47,606 nucleotides of DNA, from the NCBI GenBank assembly GCA_900770195.1, contig CAAGJI010000050.1, forward strand, positions 1-47,606. Reading direction: 5' to 3'. Of the stretch, positions 15,525 through 24,339 are shown one piece after another. The translations under genes and the position numbers were made by a program. This stretch comes from Oscillospiraceae bacterium (GTDB taxonomy: Bacteria; Bacillota; Clostridia; Oscillospirales; Ruminococcaceae). The notes under the pieces are model-generated. The model worked only from the letters and a program-made list of their open reading frames with translations. It was not told the DNA's origin and did not search any database. Every line of letters begins with the position of its first letter. Position 1 is the first letter of the stretch.

Positions 15525-17192
15525 TTAATCTGCCAGACCGTTAACAGCACTGATGAGTGCGAGAACAGAACTTGTTGTAATATCTGAATTAAGACCGACA
15601 CCCCAGAAAACTTTTCCATCTTTTTCAACACTTATATAAGAAACAGCATCTGATTTTGACGTGTACTGAACAGCGTGTTCAGTGTATTCTGTAAGAGTAA
15701 AGTCAATTCCGAGAATTACCTTTATGGCGTTGCTTACAGCATCAAGTCTGCCGTTGCCTTCAGCGTAAATTGTTTTATCTTCACTGTTTGTTGAAAGAGT
15801 TAAAGTTGCACCGATAATTCCGCCGTTTTTCTGAACATAGTGAACTTCTTTAAGTCCATATGGTTTTGAAACATTAAGGAACTTTTTCTTGAAAATTTCA
15901 AAAACTTCATCAGGCTGGAGTTCCTTGTGTGCGTGATCGGAAACGTCCTTTACCATATAACTGAGAACTTCTCTCATTTTTTTCGGCATATTGAAACCGT
16001 ACTGCGTTTCGATAATATATCCTATACCGCCTTTTCCTGACTGACTGTTTATTCTTATAACATCTGTTTCATAAACTCTTCCAACGTCTTCAGGGTTAAT
16101 AGGAAGATATGGAACAGTCCATTTTGAAAGATTGTTTTCTGCACGGTATTTCATACCCTTTGCAATAGCGTCCTGATGTGAACCGCTGAAAGCTGCAAAA
16201 ACGAGTTTGCCACTGTATGGACTTCTTTCATAAACGTGCATTTTTGTAACTCTCTCATAAAGTTCGCATATTTCAGGCATATTTGTGAAATCAAGCATAG
16301 GGTCAACACCCTGTGAGAACATATTCATAGCAAGAGTTATTATATCAACGTTGCCTGTTCTTTCACCGTTTCCGAAAAGAGTGCCTTCTATTCTGTCACC
16401 GCCTGCAAGAAGTCCGAGTTCACTGTCTGCAACACCGCAGCCTCTGTCGTTGTGCGGATGAAGCGAAATAATAACGTTTTCTCTGTATTTGAGGTGGTCG
16501 TTCATATATTCAATCTGATTTGCATAAATGTGCGGCATAGAAAGTTCAACCGTAACAGGAAGATTAATTATAACAGGGAACTCTTTTGTTGGCTGCCATA
16601 CATCAAGAACAGCGTTGCAAACTTCCGCAGCATATTCAGGTTCAGTACCTGTGAAGCTTTCAGGAGAATATTCAAAAATGAAATGACCTTCTGTGTTTTC
16701 TCTGTATTTTTTACAAAGTTCAGCACCTGTAACGGCAATCTGTTTTATTTCTTCTTTGCTTTTTTTGAAAACCTGCTGTCTTTGTGCAAAAGATGTGCTG
16801 TTGTAAAGATGAACAATTGCGTGCTTTGCACCTTCAAGTGCCTTGAAAGTTTTAGCGATTATATGTTCTCTTGCCTGTGTAAGAACCTGAATTGTAACAT
16901 CATCAGGAATCATATCTTTTTCGATAAGAGTACGGCAGAATTCATATTCTGTTTCAGATGCAGCAGGAAAACCTATTTCAATTTCCTTGAAACCGATTTT
17001 AACAAGAAGTTTAAAGAAATCAAGTTTTTCTTCAAGACTCATAGGAGTGATAAGTGCCTGATTTCCGTCACGGAGGTCAACACTGCACCATATAGGAGGC
17101 TTTTCAATATAAGGTTTTGAAGCCCATCTCATAGGAGGATTTTTTACATCATAATACTGTCTTGTGTAATTGACTGAATTTTTCATTACCAT
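15525..17192 (-). CDS. leuA: 2-isopropylmalate synthase
   Basis: 555 residues, the length of the long LeuA type. The catalytic domain opens with the family pattern CSVDLRDGNQAL (metal-binding Asp, about 37-48), then GFKEIEIGFPAASETEYEF, and SLHPHNDRGCGVADSEL carries the metal-ligand His pair. The C-terminal third (about 430-555) is the allosteric LeuA dimer domain that senses leucine. It condenses acetyl-CoA with 2-oxoisovalerate, the first committed step to leucine. AAAGG stands upstream of the ATG at 17192. The mRNA starts about 355 bp upstream and carries a T-box leader. Confidence 0.96.
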   Translation of the reverse strand: MVMKNSVNYTRQYYDVKNPPMRWASKPYIEKPPIWCSVDLRDGNQALITPMSLEEKLDFFKLLVKIGFKEIEIGFPAASETEYEFCRTLIEKDMIPDDVTIQVLTQAREHIIAKTFKALEGAKHAIVHLYNSTSFAQRQQVFKKSKEEIKQIAVTGAELCKKYRENTEGHFIFEYSPESFTGTEPEYAAEVCNAVLDVWQPTKEFPVIINLPVTVELSMPHIYANQIEYMNDHLKYRENVIISLHPHNDRGCGVADSELGLLAGGDRIEGTLFGNGERTGNVDIITLAMNMFSQGVDPMLDFTNMPEICELYERVTKMHVYERSPYSGKLVFAAFSGSHQDAIAKGMKYRAENNLSKWTVPYLPINPEDVGRVYETDVIRINSQSGKGGIGYIIETQYGFNMPKKMREVLSYMVKDVSDHAHKELQPDEVFEIFKKKFLNVSKPYGLKEVHYVQKNGGIIGATLTLSTNSEDKTIYAEGNGRLDAVSNAIKVILGIDFTLTEYTEHAVQYTSKSDAVSYISVEKDGKVFWGVGLNSDITTSSVLALISAVNGLAD

Positions 17193-17298
17193 AAGTTTTG
17201 CCTTTCTTCATTTGATTTTGATATATTCAATATACGAAATCTGTTTGTTACTGCTTCAGAAAAGAAAAAAACTCCTTTACATCAGCAGCAAAAAACCG

Positions 17299-17547
17299 AT
17301 ATAAAAGAGACGAAGAAAAATATCTCCGTGGTACCACTCTAATTAACATTAAAAATGCTCACTCTGTGTATATCATACAATATACTTCTCTGTAACGGGA
17401 GAAACCGTTCACGCTTACTTGCAAAATGCTTTCTGCCCGACAGCTCAGGGAGGAGTGCATAAAGGAGCAAAACCTGCTTCTCACCAAACGCAGTTCTCTG
17501 TGGATTTACCTGTACAATATGCTTATTCCCGTCAATGCCTTTGACTT
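17299..17547 (-). ncRNA. T-box leader upstream of leuA
   Basis: On the minus strand the T-box core is GAGTGGTACCACGG (at 17324-17340), followed by a terminator stem ACGGAGA (17323-17329) with TCTTCGT (17310-17316, one G-U) and a CTCTTTTATAT tail. Farther upstream are stem I marks, an AGAGA bulge and GGTGAGAAG (about 17478-17503). The specifier region near 17440-17460 contains overlapping CTC triplets, consistent with leucine, but I cannot assign the specifier loop with certainty. Uncharged tRNA-Leu would disrupt the terminator and allow leuA expression. Confidence 0.9.
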
Positions 17548-17553
17548 ATTACT

Positions 17554-17582
17554 ATTATATACGAAAAAAGCTTTTTTGTCAA
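17554..17582 (-). promoter_or_regulatory. Sigma-A promoter of the leuA T-box transcript
   Basis: Minus-strand TTGACA (17577-17582) and TATAAT (17554-17559), spacer 17 bp: full consensus. A strong constitutive promoter fits control by attenuation. Confidence 0.92.
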
Positions 17583-17704
17583 GGTTATTTAAGTTTTTTT
17601 TTAATGTTTGTAATGCTAATAAATTGTATATGTGAAAAATGATGATTCTTTCAATCTGTTTTTAGTTGTTATTTGTGTATAACGTCAAAAAATTAAACAC
17701 CTAC

Positions 17705-17733
17705 TTGATTTATTCAATGTAAAGTGGTATTAT
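17705..17733 (+). promoter_or_regulatory. Sigma-A promoter of ilvB
   Basis: TTGATT (17705-17710) and TATTAT (17728-17733) with a 17-bp spacer. It predicts a 5' untranslated leader of about 185 nt before the ilvB ATG. The stretch 17583-17704 between the two divergent promoters shows nothing recognisable. Confidence 0.65.
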
Positions 17734-17780
17734 ATTTATTACTAATAAATATGGGTTTAGATTGTAATTTTTACTATTAA

Positions 17781-17880
17781 ATTGAGTGATTTTGATTCAT
17801 TATCGGGTCGAATGACGTGCTTTGATGACTGATATGAGTATTTTGGAGCTAATTTTGAAATTTACATGAATCACTTCAAT
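17781..17880 (+). promoter_or_regulatory. Structured ilvB leader (possible attenuator)
   Basis: A long-range stem is predicted between 17782-17800 and 17866-17880: the right arm ATGAATCACTTCAAT can pair with ATTGAGTGATT...CAT on the left, leaving a 6-nt and a 1-nt bulge. The enclosed part contains a short frame at 17825-17869 (14 codons) whose product reads MTDMSILELILKFT, five of 14 residues being Ile or Leu; its stop codon lies in the right arm of the stem. No good ribosome-binding site and no T-run are visible, so the mechanism is unclear. Confidence 0.4.
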
Positions 17881-17923
17881 CCATAAGAATATTATCATAA
17901 AATCATAAAGGTAGGAATATTGT

Positions 17924-19606
17924 ATGAAAATTACAGGTGCGGCAATAGTTGCCGAAACTTTGATTGAACAGGGTGCCACAACGGTATTTGGTTATCCCGG
18001 CGGTCAGGTAATCAATTTGTATGATGCTTTATATGAAAGAAGCGACAGAATACATCATGTTATTACTGCACATGAACAGGGTGCTGCACACGCCGCAGAC
18101 GGTTTTGCAAGAGCAACAGGTAAAGTAGGTGTCTGCATTGCAACGTCAGGTCCGGGTGCAACAAACCTTGTAACAGGTATAGCAACAGCACAGCTTGATT
18201 CAATTCCGCTTGTTGCAATAACAGGAAACGTTCCGAACAGTCTTATCGGACGTGACAGCTTTCAGGAAGTTGATATTGTCGGTGTGACAATGCCTGTAAC
18301 AAAGCATAATTTCTTTGTAAAGAAAGTTGAAGACCTTGCACCAACAATAAGAGAAGCCTTCAGAATTGCAAAATCAGGCAGACCGGGTCCTGTTCTTGTT
18401 GATATTCCGAAAGATGTTCAGTGTGCGGTTTACGATTATGAACCACAGCCGGTTGTTGAACCTGAAGAAAATCCGGTTGCATCTGAAAACAAGATAGATG
18501 AAGCTGTAAAGCTTATAAATGAATCAAAAAGACCTTACATATACTGCGGCGGCGGTGTTGTTACAGGTGATGCATCAGCTGAAGTTGCTGAACTTGCTGA
18601 AAAAATTGATGCACCGTTTGGCTGTACAATGATGGGTGTTGCAATATCACCTAAATCAAACAAGAGATTTCTCGGTATGGAAGGTATGCATGGTCAGTAT
18701 GCATCATCAATTGCACAGAATGAAAGCGATCTTATCATAACCTGCGGATGTCGTTTCAGCGACAGAGGCACCGGTAATGTAGGTAAATATGCCAGAAAAG
18801 CAAGAATAATTCATATTGATATTGATGCAGCTGAACTTGACAAAAATATCAAAACAACTCTTCCTATGCAGGGTGAAATAAAAGAAACACTCAGAAAAAT
18901 CATCGACAGAGTTGAAAAGAAAAAGCACGATGAATGGATGAGTGAAGTTGAAGAGTTTAAGAAGGAAGAAAACGAAAAGACATACAGATTCGATGAATAT
19001 AAAGAAAAACTCAAAGATTCAATTCTTCCTTATGATGCAATAGATGCACTTAAAGAAGCAGCAGGCAGCGATGCAATTCTTGCGACAGACGTAGGACAGC
19101 ACCAGATGTGGGCTGCACAGAGATATGACTTTGACCACCCGAGAGATTTCATATCAAGCGGCGGACTTGGCACAATGGGCTTCGGTATGGGTGCTGCAAT
19201 TGGTGCTTATTTCGGCACAGGCAGACCTGTTGCACTTGTTACAGGTGACGGCAGCTTCGGAATGAACTTAAATGAACTTGCAACAGCAGTTTCAAATAAC
19301 GTTCCGCTTGTTATTCTTATCCTTAACAACGGCGTTCTCGGTATGGTTCGTCAGTGGCAGACGCTTTTCTTTGACAAGCATTATTCACAGACAACATTAA
19401 ACAGAAAAACTGATTTTGTAAAGCTTGCAGAAGCTTTCGGTGCGGAAGGTTTCAGAGTTTACAATATTCCTGAACTTAAAGATGCACTTAAAAAGGCTTT
19501 TGAACTTAAATCACCTGTTGTTATTGACTGTGTTATAAATGAAGATGAATTTGTTCTTCCAATGCTTCCACCAGGGGGAAGTATTGACGATATGATTTGT
19601 AAGTGA
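17924..19606 (+). CDS. ilvB: Acetolactate synthase, large subunit
   Basis: 560 residues, standard for AHAS catalytic subunits. The N-terminal thiamine-PP domain has FGYPGGQVINLYDAL and the catalytic Glu in TAHEQGAAHAADGFA; GVCIATSGPGATNLVTGIA follows. The TPP-Mg motif is GDGSFGMNLNELATAV...NN at about 445-470. It joins two pyruvates to acetolactate, or pyruvate and 2-oxobutyrate to acetohydroxybutyrate, starting valine/leucine and isoleucine synthesis. The ending PMLPPGGSIDDMI is typical. AAGGTAGG precedes the start. It is the first gene of the rightward cluster, 11 bp before ilvN. Confidence 0.97.
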   Translation: MKITGAAIVAETLIEQGATTVFGYPGGQVINLYDALYERSDRIHHVITAHEQGAAHAADGFARATGKVGVCIATSGPGATNLVTGIATAQLDSIPLVAITGNVPNSLIGRDSFQEVDIVGVTMPVTKHNFFVKKVEDLAPTIREAFRIAKSGRPGPVLVDIPKDVQCAVYDYEPQPVVEPEENPVASENKIDEAVKLINESKRPYIYCGGGVVTGDASAEVAELAEKIDAPFGCTMMGVAISPKSNKRFLGMEGMHGQYASSIAQNESDLIITCGCRFSDRGTGNVGKYARKARIIHIDIDAAELDKNIKTTLPMQGEIKETLRKIIDRVEKKKHDEWMSEVEEFKKEENEKTYRFDEYKEKLKDSILPYDAIDALKEAAGSDAILATDVGQHQMWAAQRYDFDHPRDFISSGGLGTMGFGMGAAIGAYFGTGRPVALVTGDGSFGMNLNELATAVSNNVPLVILILNNGVLGMVRQWQTLFFDKHYSQTTLNRKTDFVKLAEAFGAEGFRVYNIPELKDALKKAFELKSPVVIDCVINEDEFVLPMLPPGGSIDDMICK

Positions 19607-19617
19607 GGTAGCGGAAT

Positions 19618-20112
19618 ATGAAAAATTATACAATTGCGATAATAGTTTCAAATCTTTCAGGTGTTCTCACACGTGTGACAAGTATGTTCACAAGAAGAGG
19701 CTACAACATAGATACACTTACAGTCGGTGAAACAGAAGACCCTGAATTTTCAAGAATAACAGTTACAGTTTACACAGAAGAATCAGTCTGCAAACAGATT
19801 GTCAGCCAGTCAAAGAAAATGCACGATGTAAAAAACGTTGCAGTTCTTAATAATTCTGAATGTGTAACAAGAGAACTTGTTCTCATAAAGGTTAAAAATT
19901 CGCCTGAAAACAGACAGGACATTCTTTCAGCTGTTGATGTTTTCCGTTCAAAGATAATCGATTACTCAACAACGTCTGTTTGTATTGAAATAACAGGTGA
20001 ACCGACAAAAATCAACGCTTTTATTGAACTTGTAAGACCTTATGGTATTATGGAAATATGCCGTACAGGCATTGTGTCACTTAGCAGAGGTGAATCTTGT
20101 CTTTTGAAATAA
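19618..20112 (+). CDS. ilvN: Acetolactate synthase, regulatory small subunit
   Basis: 164 residues. The N-terminal ACT domain (about 1-75) begins YTIAIIVSNLSGVLTRVTSMFTRRGYNIDTL, the canonical form that binds valine for feedback control. The second ACT-like domain covers about 76-160. It binds and activates the IlvB subunit. The start is 11 bp after ilvB with a GAGGTAG site. Confidence 0.96.
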   Translation: MKNYTIAIIVSNLSGVLTRVTSMFTRRGYNIDTLTVGETEDPEFSRITVTVYTEESVCKQIVSQSKKMHDVKNVAVLNNSECVTRELVLIKVKNSPENRQDILSAVDVFRSKIIDYSTTSVCIEITGEPTKINAFIELVRPYGIMEICRTGIVSLSRGESCLLK

Positions 20113-20160
20113 AAAGACGTTTCATATAGATATATTTGTTCTTTCAAATATACTAATTTA

Positions 20161-20179
20161 TTTTTTAGTTACTAAAAAA
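20161..20179 (+). promoter_or_regulatory. Hairpin next to the ilvC ribosome-binding site
   Basis: TTTTTTAG (20161-20168) and CTAAAAAA (20172-20179) form a perfect A/T stem whose right arm abuts the GGAG of ilvC. A second stem, TATATTTG/CAAATATA (20131-20152), lies just upstream. Both are AT-rich and weak. Confidence 0.35.
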
Positions 20180-20192
20180 GGAGTGCTTAAAA

Positions 20193-21215
20193 ATGTCAGA
20201 AGCAAAAATTTATTATCAGGCAGACTGCGATATCGCAAAATTAGATGGTAAAACAGTTGCAATTATCGGTTATGGTTCACAGGGTCATGCACACGCATTA
20301 AACCTCAAGGACAGCGGTGTTGATGTTATCGTTGGTCTTTACAAGGGAAGCAAGTCATGGGTCAAGGCTGAATCACAGGGCTTAAAAGTTATGGAAACAG
20401 CAGAAGCTGCAAAAAAAGCAGATGTTATCATGATTCTTATTCCTGATGAAAAGCAGAAAGCTTTATATGACAGCGAAATTGCTCCATACCTCACAGCAGG
20501 CAAGACAATTGCATTTGCTCACGGTTTTAATATTCATTTTGGACTTATCAACGTACCTGCTGACTGCAACGTTATTATGATTGCACCTAAGGGACCTGGT
20601 CACACAGTAAGAAGTGAATATCAGGTTGGTAAGGGTGTTCCTTCACTTATAGCTGTTGAACAGGATGCAACAGGTGACGCTCTTGAACTTGGTCTTGCAT
20701 ATGCAGCAGGCATTGGTGCAAGCAGAGCAGGTGTTCTTGAAACAACATTCAGAACAGAAACAGAAACAGACCTCTTTGGTGAACAGGCTGTTCTTTGCGG
20801 CGGTGTTTGTGCACTTATGCAGGCCGGTTTTGAAACACTTTGTGAAGCAGGTTACGACCCAAGAAATGCATACTTTGAATGTATTCACGAAATGAAGCTT
20901 ATCGTTGACCTTATTTATCAGAGTGGTTTTGCAGGTATGAGATATTCAATCTCTAACACAGCTGAATATGGCGACTATATCACAGGTCCTAAGATTGTTA
21001 CAGCTGAAACAAAGAAGGCTATGAAGAAGGTTCTCAGCGACATTCAGGACGGTACTTTTGCAAAGGACTTCCTCCTCGATATGTCACCGGCAGGCGGTCA
21101 GGTTCACTTCAAGGCTATGAGAAAGCTTGCAGCAGAACATCCATCAGAAGTTGTTGGTGCTGAAATCAGAAAGCTTTACAGCTGGAGTGACGAAGACAAG
21201 CTTATCAACAACTAA
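20193..21215 (+). CDS. ilvC: Ketol-acid reductoisomerase
   Basis: 340 residues, a short class I enzyme. The Rossmann domain has GYGSQGHAHALNLKDSG (about 26-42) and the cofactor loop YKGSKSW. The helical domain has the Mg-binding acidic residues in TETDLFGEQAVLCGG (about 190-204) and CIHEMKLIVDLIYQSGFAGMRYS with its catalytic Glu. It isomerises and reduces acetolactate or acetohydroxybutyrate. A strong AAGGAG precedes the start, 80 bp after ilvN; a terminator follows, so ilvBNC is one unit. Confidence 0.97.
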   Translation: MSEAKIYYQADCDIAKLDGKTVAIIGYGSQGHAHALNLKDSGVDVIVGLYKGSKSWVKAESQGLKVMETAEAAKKADVIMILIPDEKQKALYDSEIAPYLTAGKTIAFAHGFNIHFGLINVPADCNVIMIAPKGPGHTVRSEYQVGKGVPSLIAVEQDATGDALELGLAYAAGIGASRAGVLETTFRTETETDLFGEQAVLCGGVCALMQAGFETLCEAGYDPRNAYFECIHEMKLIVDLIYQSGFAGMRYSISNTAEYGDYITGPKIVTAETKKAMKKVLSDIQDGTFAKDFLLDMSPAGGQVHFKAMRKLAAEHPSEVVGAEIRKLYSWSDEDKLINN

Positions 21216-21294
21216 TAAAATTGTTTCGCTGATATATGGGAAAACTGTATTAGTATAGTAATGAAAAACTGTATATCCTAAAAAGATTTTACGG

Positions 21295-21331
21295 ACTTTC
21301 CCGAATTCGTTCGGGAAAGTTTTGCTTTTTT
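21295..21331 (+). terminator. Intrinsic terminator after ilvC
   Basis: ACTTTCCCGAA (21295-21305), TTCG loop and TTCGGGAAAGT (21310-21320), then a T-rich tail. No clear promoter was found between it and ilvD, so ilvD may rely on read-through or a weak promoter. Confidence 0.92.
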
Positions 21332-21385
21332 ATAGCGGAAAATTACAAACACTCCTGAAAGTATAAATGAAAGGGTAAATTAATT

Positions 21386-23053
21386 ATGTATACAGATAGC
21401 ATAAAACACGGTGCAGTAAATGCTCCGCACCGTTCATTATATCACGCACTCGGACTTACAGAAGAAGAACTTGAAAGACCTCTCGTTGCTGTTGTAAGCT
21501 CATACAACGAAATAGTTCCGGGTCATATGAATATAGATAAAATAGTTGAAGCTGTTAAAACAGGCGTAACAATGGCAGGCGGTACACCTATCGTTTTCCC
21601 TGCAATAGCTGTTTGTGATGGTATTGCAATGGGACACGTCGGAATGAAATATTCACTTGTTACAAGAGATCTTATTGCAGACTCAACAGAAGCAATGGTA
21701 ATGGCTCACGGCTTTGATGCAATTGTAATGGTTCCGAACTGCGATAAAAACGTTCCTGGACTTCTTATGGCAGCTGCAAGACTTAACAAGCCTACAATTT
21801 TTGTAAGCGGCGGTCCTATGCTTGCAGGTCACGTTGACGGAAAGAAAAGAAGTCTTTCAAGTATGTTTGAAGCAGTTGGTTCTTATGAAGCAGGCAAAAT
21901 TGACGAAGAAAAGCTTCGTGAATATGAATGCAACGTATGTCCTACCTGCGGAAGCTGTAGCGGTATGTATACAGCTAATTCACATAACTGTCTTACAGAA
22001 GTTCTTGGTATGGGTCTTCCTGGAAACGGAACAATTCCTGCGGTTTATTCAAAGAGAATTGAACTTGCAAAACATGCAGGTATGCAGGTAATGGAACTTT
22101 ACAGAAAGAATATATGTGCAAGAGATATTATGACAGAAAAGGCACTTATGAATGCACTTACAGCAGATATGGCACTTGGCTGTTCAACAAACAGTATGCT
22201 TCATCTTCCTGCAATTGCAAATGAATGCGGCGTAAAAATAAATCTTGATCTTGCAAATGAAATCAGTGCAAAAACTCCAAACCTTTGTCACCTTGCACCG
22301 GCAGGTCCTACATATATGGAAGACCTTAACGAAGCAGGCGGTGTTTATGCTGTTCTTTCAGAACTCGACAAGAAGGGTCTTATCAGTACAGATGTTATGA
22401 CTTGCACAGGCAAGACAATGGCTGAAAATCTTAAAGGTCACAAAAATCTTAATCCTGAAGTTATCAGACCGATTGACAATCCATACACTCAAACAGGCGG
22501 TATAGCCGTTCTTAAAGGCAACATTGCACCTGATGGCTGCGTTGTAAAGAGAAGTGCAGTTGCACCTGAAATGCTTGTTCACAGAGGTCCTGCGAAGGTA
22601 TTCGACAGCGAAGAAGAATGTATTGAAGCAATCTGGGGCAAGAAAATTGTTGCAGGTGACGTTGTTGTTATCAGATATGAAGGTCCTGCGGGCGGTCCTG
22701 GTATGAGAGAAATGCTTTCACCAACATCAGCAATTGCAGGTATGGGACTTGACAAAGACGTTGCACTTATCACAGACGGACGTTTTTCAGGTGCTACAAG
22801 AGGTGCTGCAATAGGTCACGTTTCACCTGAAGCAGTAAGCGGCGGTCTTATTGCATATGTTAAAGACGGCGATATGATTTCAATAAATATTCCTGAATAT
22901 AAAATAGAACTTGAAGTTTCAGATGAAGAAATTGAAAAGAGAAAAAAAGAGATGCCTATAAAGAGAAAGACAAACATCACAGGCTATCTCAAGAGATATT
23001 CACAGATGGTTTCTTCTGCTGACAGAGGTGCTATTATAAATTATATGGATTAA
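21386..23053 (+). CDS. ilvD: Dihydroxy-acid dehydratase
   Basis: 555 residues, the typical length. Fe-S ligands are visible in MVPNCDKNVPG (about 118-128) and in CNVCPTCGSCSGMYTANS (about 187-204). GVGTNS-like and RFSGATRGAAIGHVSPEA motifs match IlvD/Edd. It dehydrates the dihydroxy acids made by IlvC to 2-oxoisovalerate and 2-oxo-3-methylvalerate, using a Fe-S cluster, so it depends on iron supply. AAAGGG precedes the start. It leads a four-gene run, ilvD-leuC-leuD-leuB. Confidence 0.97.
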   Translation: MYTDSIKHGAVNAPHRSLYHALGLTEEELERPLVAVVSSYNEIVPGHMNIDKIVEAVKTGVTMAGGTPIVFPAIAVCDGIAMGHVGMKYSLVTRDLIADSTEAMVMAHGFDAIVMVPNCDKNVPGLLMAAARLNKPTIFVSGGPMLAGHVDGKKRSLSSMFEAVGSYEAGKIDEEKLREYECNVCPTCGSCSGMYTANSHNCLTEVLGMGLPGNGTIPAVYSKRIELAKHAGMQVMELYRKNICARDIMTEKALMNALTADMALGCSTNSMLHLPAIANECGVKINLDLANEISAKTPNLCHLAPAGPTYMEDLNEAGGVYAVLSELDKKGLISTDVMTCTGKTMAENLKGHKNLNPEVIRPIDNPYTQTGGIAVLKGNIAPDGCVVKRSAVAPEMLVHRGPAKVFDSEEECIEAIWGKKIVAGDVVVIRYEGPAGGPGMREMLSPTSAIAGMGLDKDVALITDGRFSGATRGAAIGHVSPEAVSGGLIAYVKDGDMISINIPEYKIELEVSDEEIEKRKKEMPIKRKTNITGYLKRYSQMVSSADRGAIINYMD

Positions 23054-23071
23054 TTATGGAGGTAAAGGCTA

Positions 23072-24337
23072 ATGGGTATGACAATGACTCAGAAGATTCT
23101 TGCGGCACATGCAGGACTCGACAAAGTTGAAGCAGGTCAGCTTGTTCTTGTAAAACTCGACAGAGTTCTCGGCAACGACATTACTTCACCTGTTGCAATA
23201 AGAGAATTTAATAAACTCGGTATAGACAATGTTTTTGATAAAGATAAAGTTACGATGGTAATGGACCATTTCGCACCAAACAAGGATATAAAAGCCGCTG
23301 TTCAGTGTAAAATGTGTCGTGATTTCTGTAATGAAAAAGAAGTAACACATTTTTATGATGTTGGAGAAATGGGTATTGAACACGCACTTCTCCCTGAAAA
23401 AGGACTTGTTGTTTCAGGCGATGTTGTTATCGGTGCTGACTCACATACTTGCACATATGGTGCACTTGGTGCTTTTTCAACAGGTGTAGGTTCAACAGAT
23501 ATGGCTTGCGGTATGGCAATAGGAAAAGCATGGTTCAAAGTTCCTTCTGCAATTAAATTTGTACTTAAAGGAAAACTTAATCCATACTGTTCAGGTAAAG
23601 ATGTTATTCTCCATATAATTGGAAAAATAGGCGTTGACGGTGCACTTTACAAGTCAATGGAATTTACAGGTGAAGGCGTTGCAGAACTTTCAATGTCAGA
23701 CCGTCTTACAATGACAAATATGGCAATTGAAGCAGGTGCAAAGAACGGTATATTTGAAGTTGATGAAAAGACAATTGAATACATAAAAGAACATAGCGAC
23801 AGAGAACCAAAGATTTACAAGGCCGATGATGACGCTGTTTACGATGAAGTTATTGAAATAAATCTTTCGGATATTTATTCAACAGTTGCATTCCCTCATC
23901 TTCCTGGCAATACAAGAGTTGTAAAAGACCTTAAAGAAGAAGTAAAAATTGATCAGGTTGTAATCGGTTCATGTACAAACGGTTTCCTCAGAGATTTAAG
24001 AGAAGCCGCATCAATCCTTAAAGGAAAGAAAATTGCAAAAAATGTAAGAGCAATAATTATTCCTGCAACACCTGCAATTTATCTTCAGGCAATGGAAGAA
24101 GGAATTCTTAAAATATTTATAGAAGCAGGCTGTGCAGTTTCAACACCAACTTGCGGTCCTTGTCTTGGCGGTCATATGGGTATACTTGCAAAGGGCGAAA
24201 GAGCCGTTGCAACAACAAACAGAAACTTTGTAGGACGTATGGGCGACCCTGAATCAGAAGTTTATCTTGCAAGTCCGGCAGTTGCGGCAGCAAGTGCAAT
24301 AGCAGGCAGAATTGCAGAACCAAAGGAGGTACTCTGA
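23072..24337 (+). CDS. leuC: 3-isopropylmalate dehydratase, large subunit
   Basis: 421 residues, the shorter archaeal/Clostridial LeuC form rather than the 465-residue enterobacterial one. Aconitase-family motifs are present: GADSHTCTYGALGAFSTGVGSTD, IGSCTNGFLRDL with one cluster Cys, and PTCGPCLGGHMG with two more. It holds the 4Fe-4S cluster and acts with LeuD to isomerise 2- to 3-isopropylmalate. GGAGG stands before the start; leuD begins 2 bp after the stop. Confidence 0.96.
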   Translation: MGMTMTQKILAAHAGLDKVEAGQLVLVKLDRVLGNDITSPVAIREFNKLGIDNVFDKDKVTMVMDHFAPNKDIKAAVQCKMCRDFCNEKEVTHFYDVGEMGIEHALLPEKGLVVSGDVVIGADSHTCTYGALGAFSTGVGSTDMACGMAIGKAWFKVPSAIKFVLKGKLNPYCSGKDVILHIIGKIGVDGALYKSMEFTGEGVAELSMSDRLTMTNMAIEAGAKNGIFEVDEKTIEYIKEHSDREPKIYKADDDAVYDEVIEINLSDIYSTVAFPHLPGNTRVVKDLKEEVKIDQVVIGSCTNGFLRDLREAASILKGKKIAKNVRAIIIPATPAIYLQAMEEGILKIFIEAGCAVSTPTCGPCLGGHMGILAKGERAVATTNRNFVGRMGDPESEVYLASPAVAAASAIAGRIAEPKEVL

Positions 24338-24339
24338 TA

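Noticed and set aside
16452..17120. 222-codon plus-strand frame opposite leuA
   Set aside because: Antisense to a clear LeuA; composition rich in Phe, Cys and Asn and no family pattern.
17751..17780. Nine-codon frame MGLDCNFYY in the ilvB leader
   Set aside because: Only one branched-chain residue and no ribosome-binding site, so it is not a convincing leader peptide.
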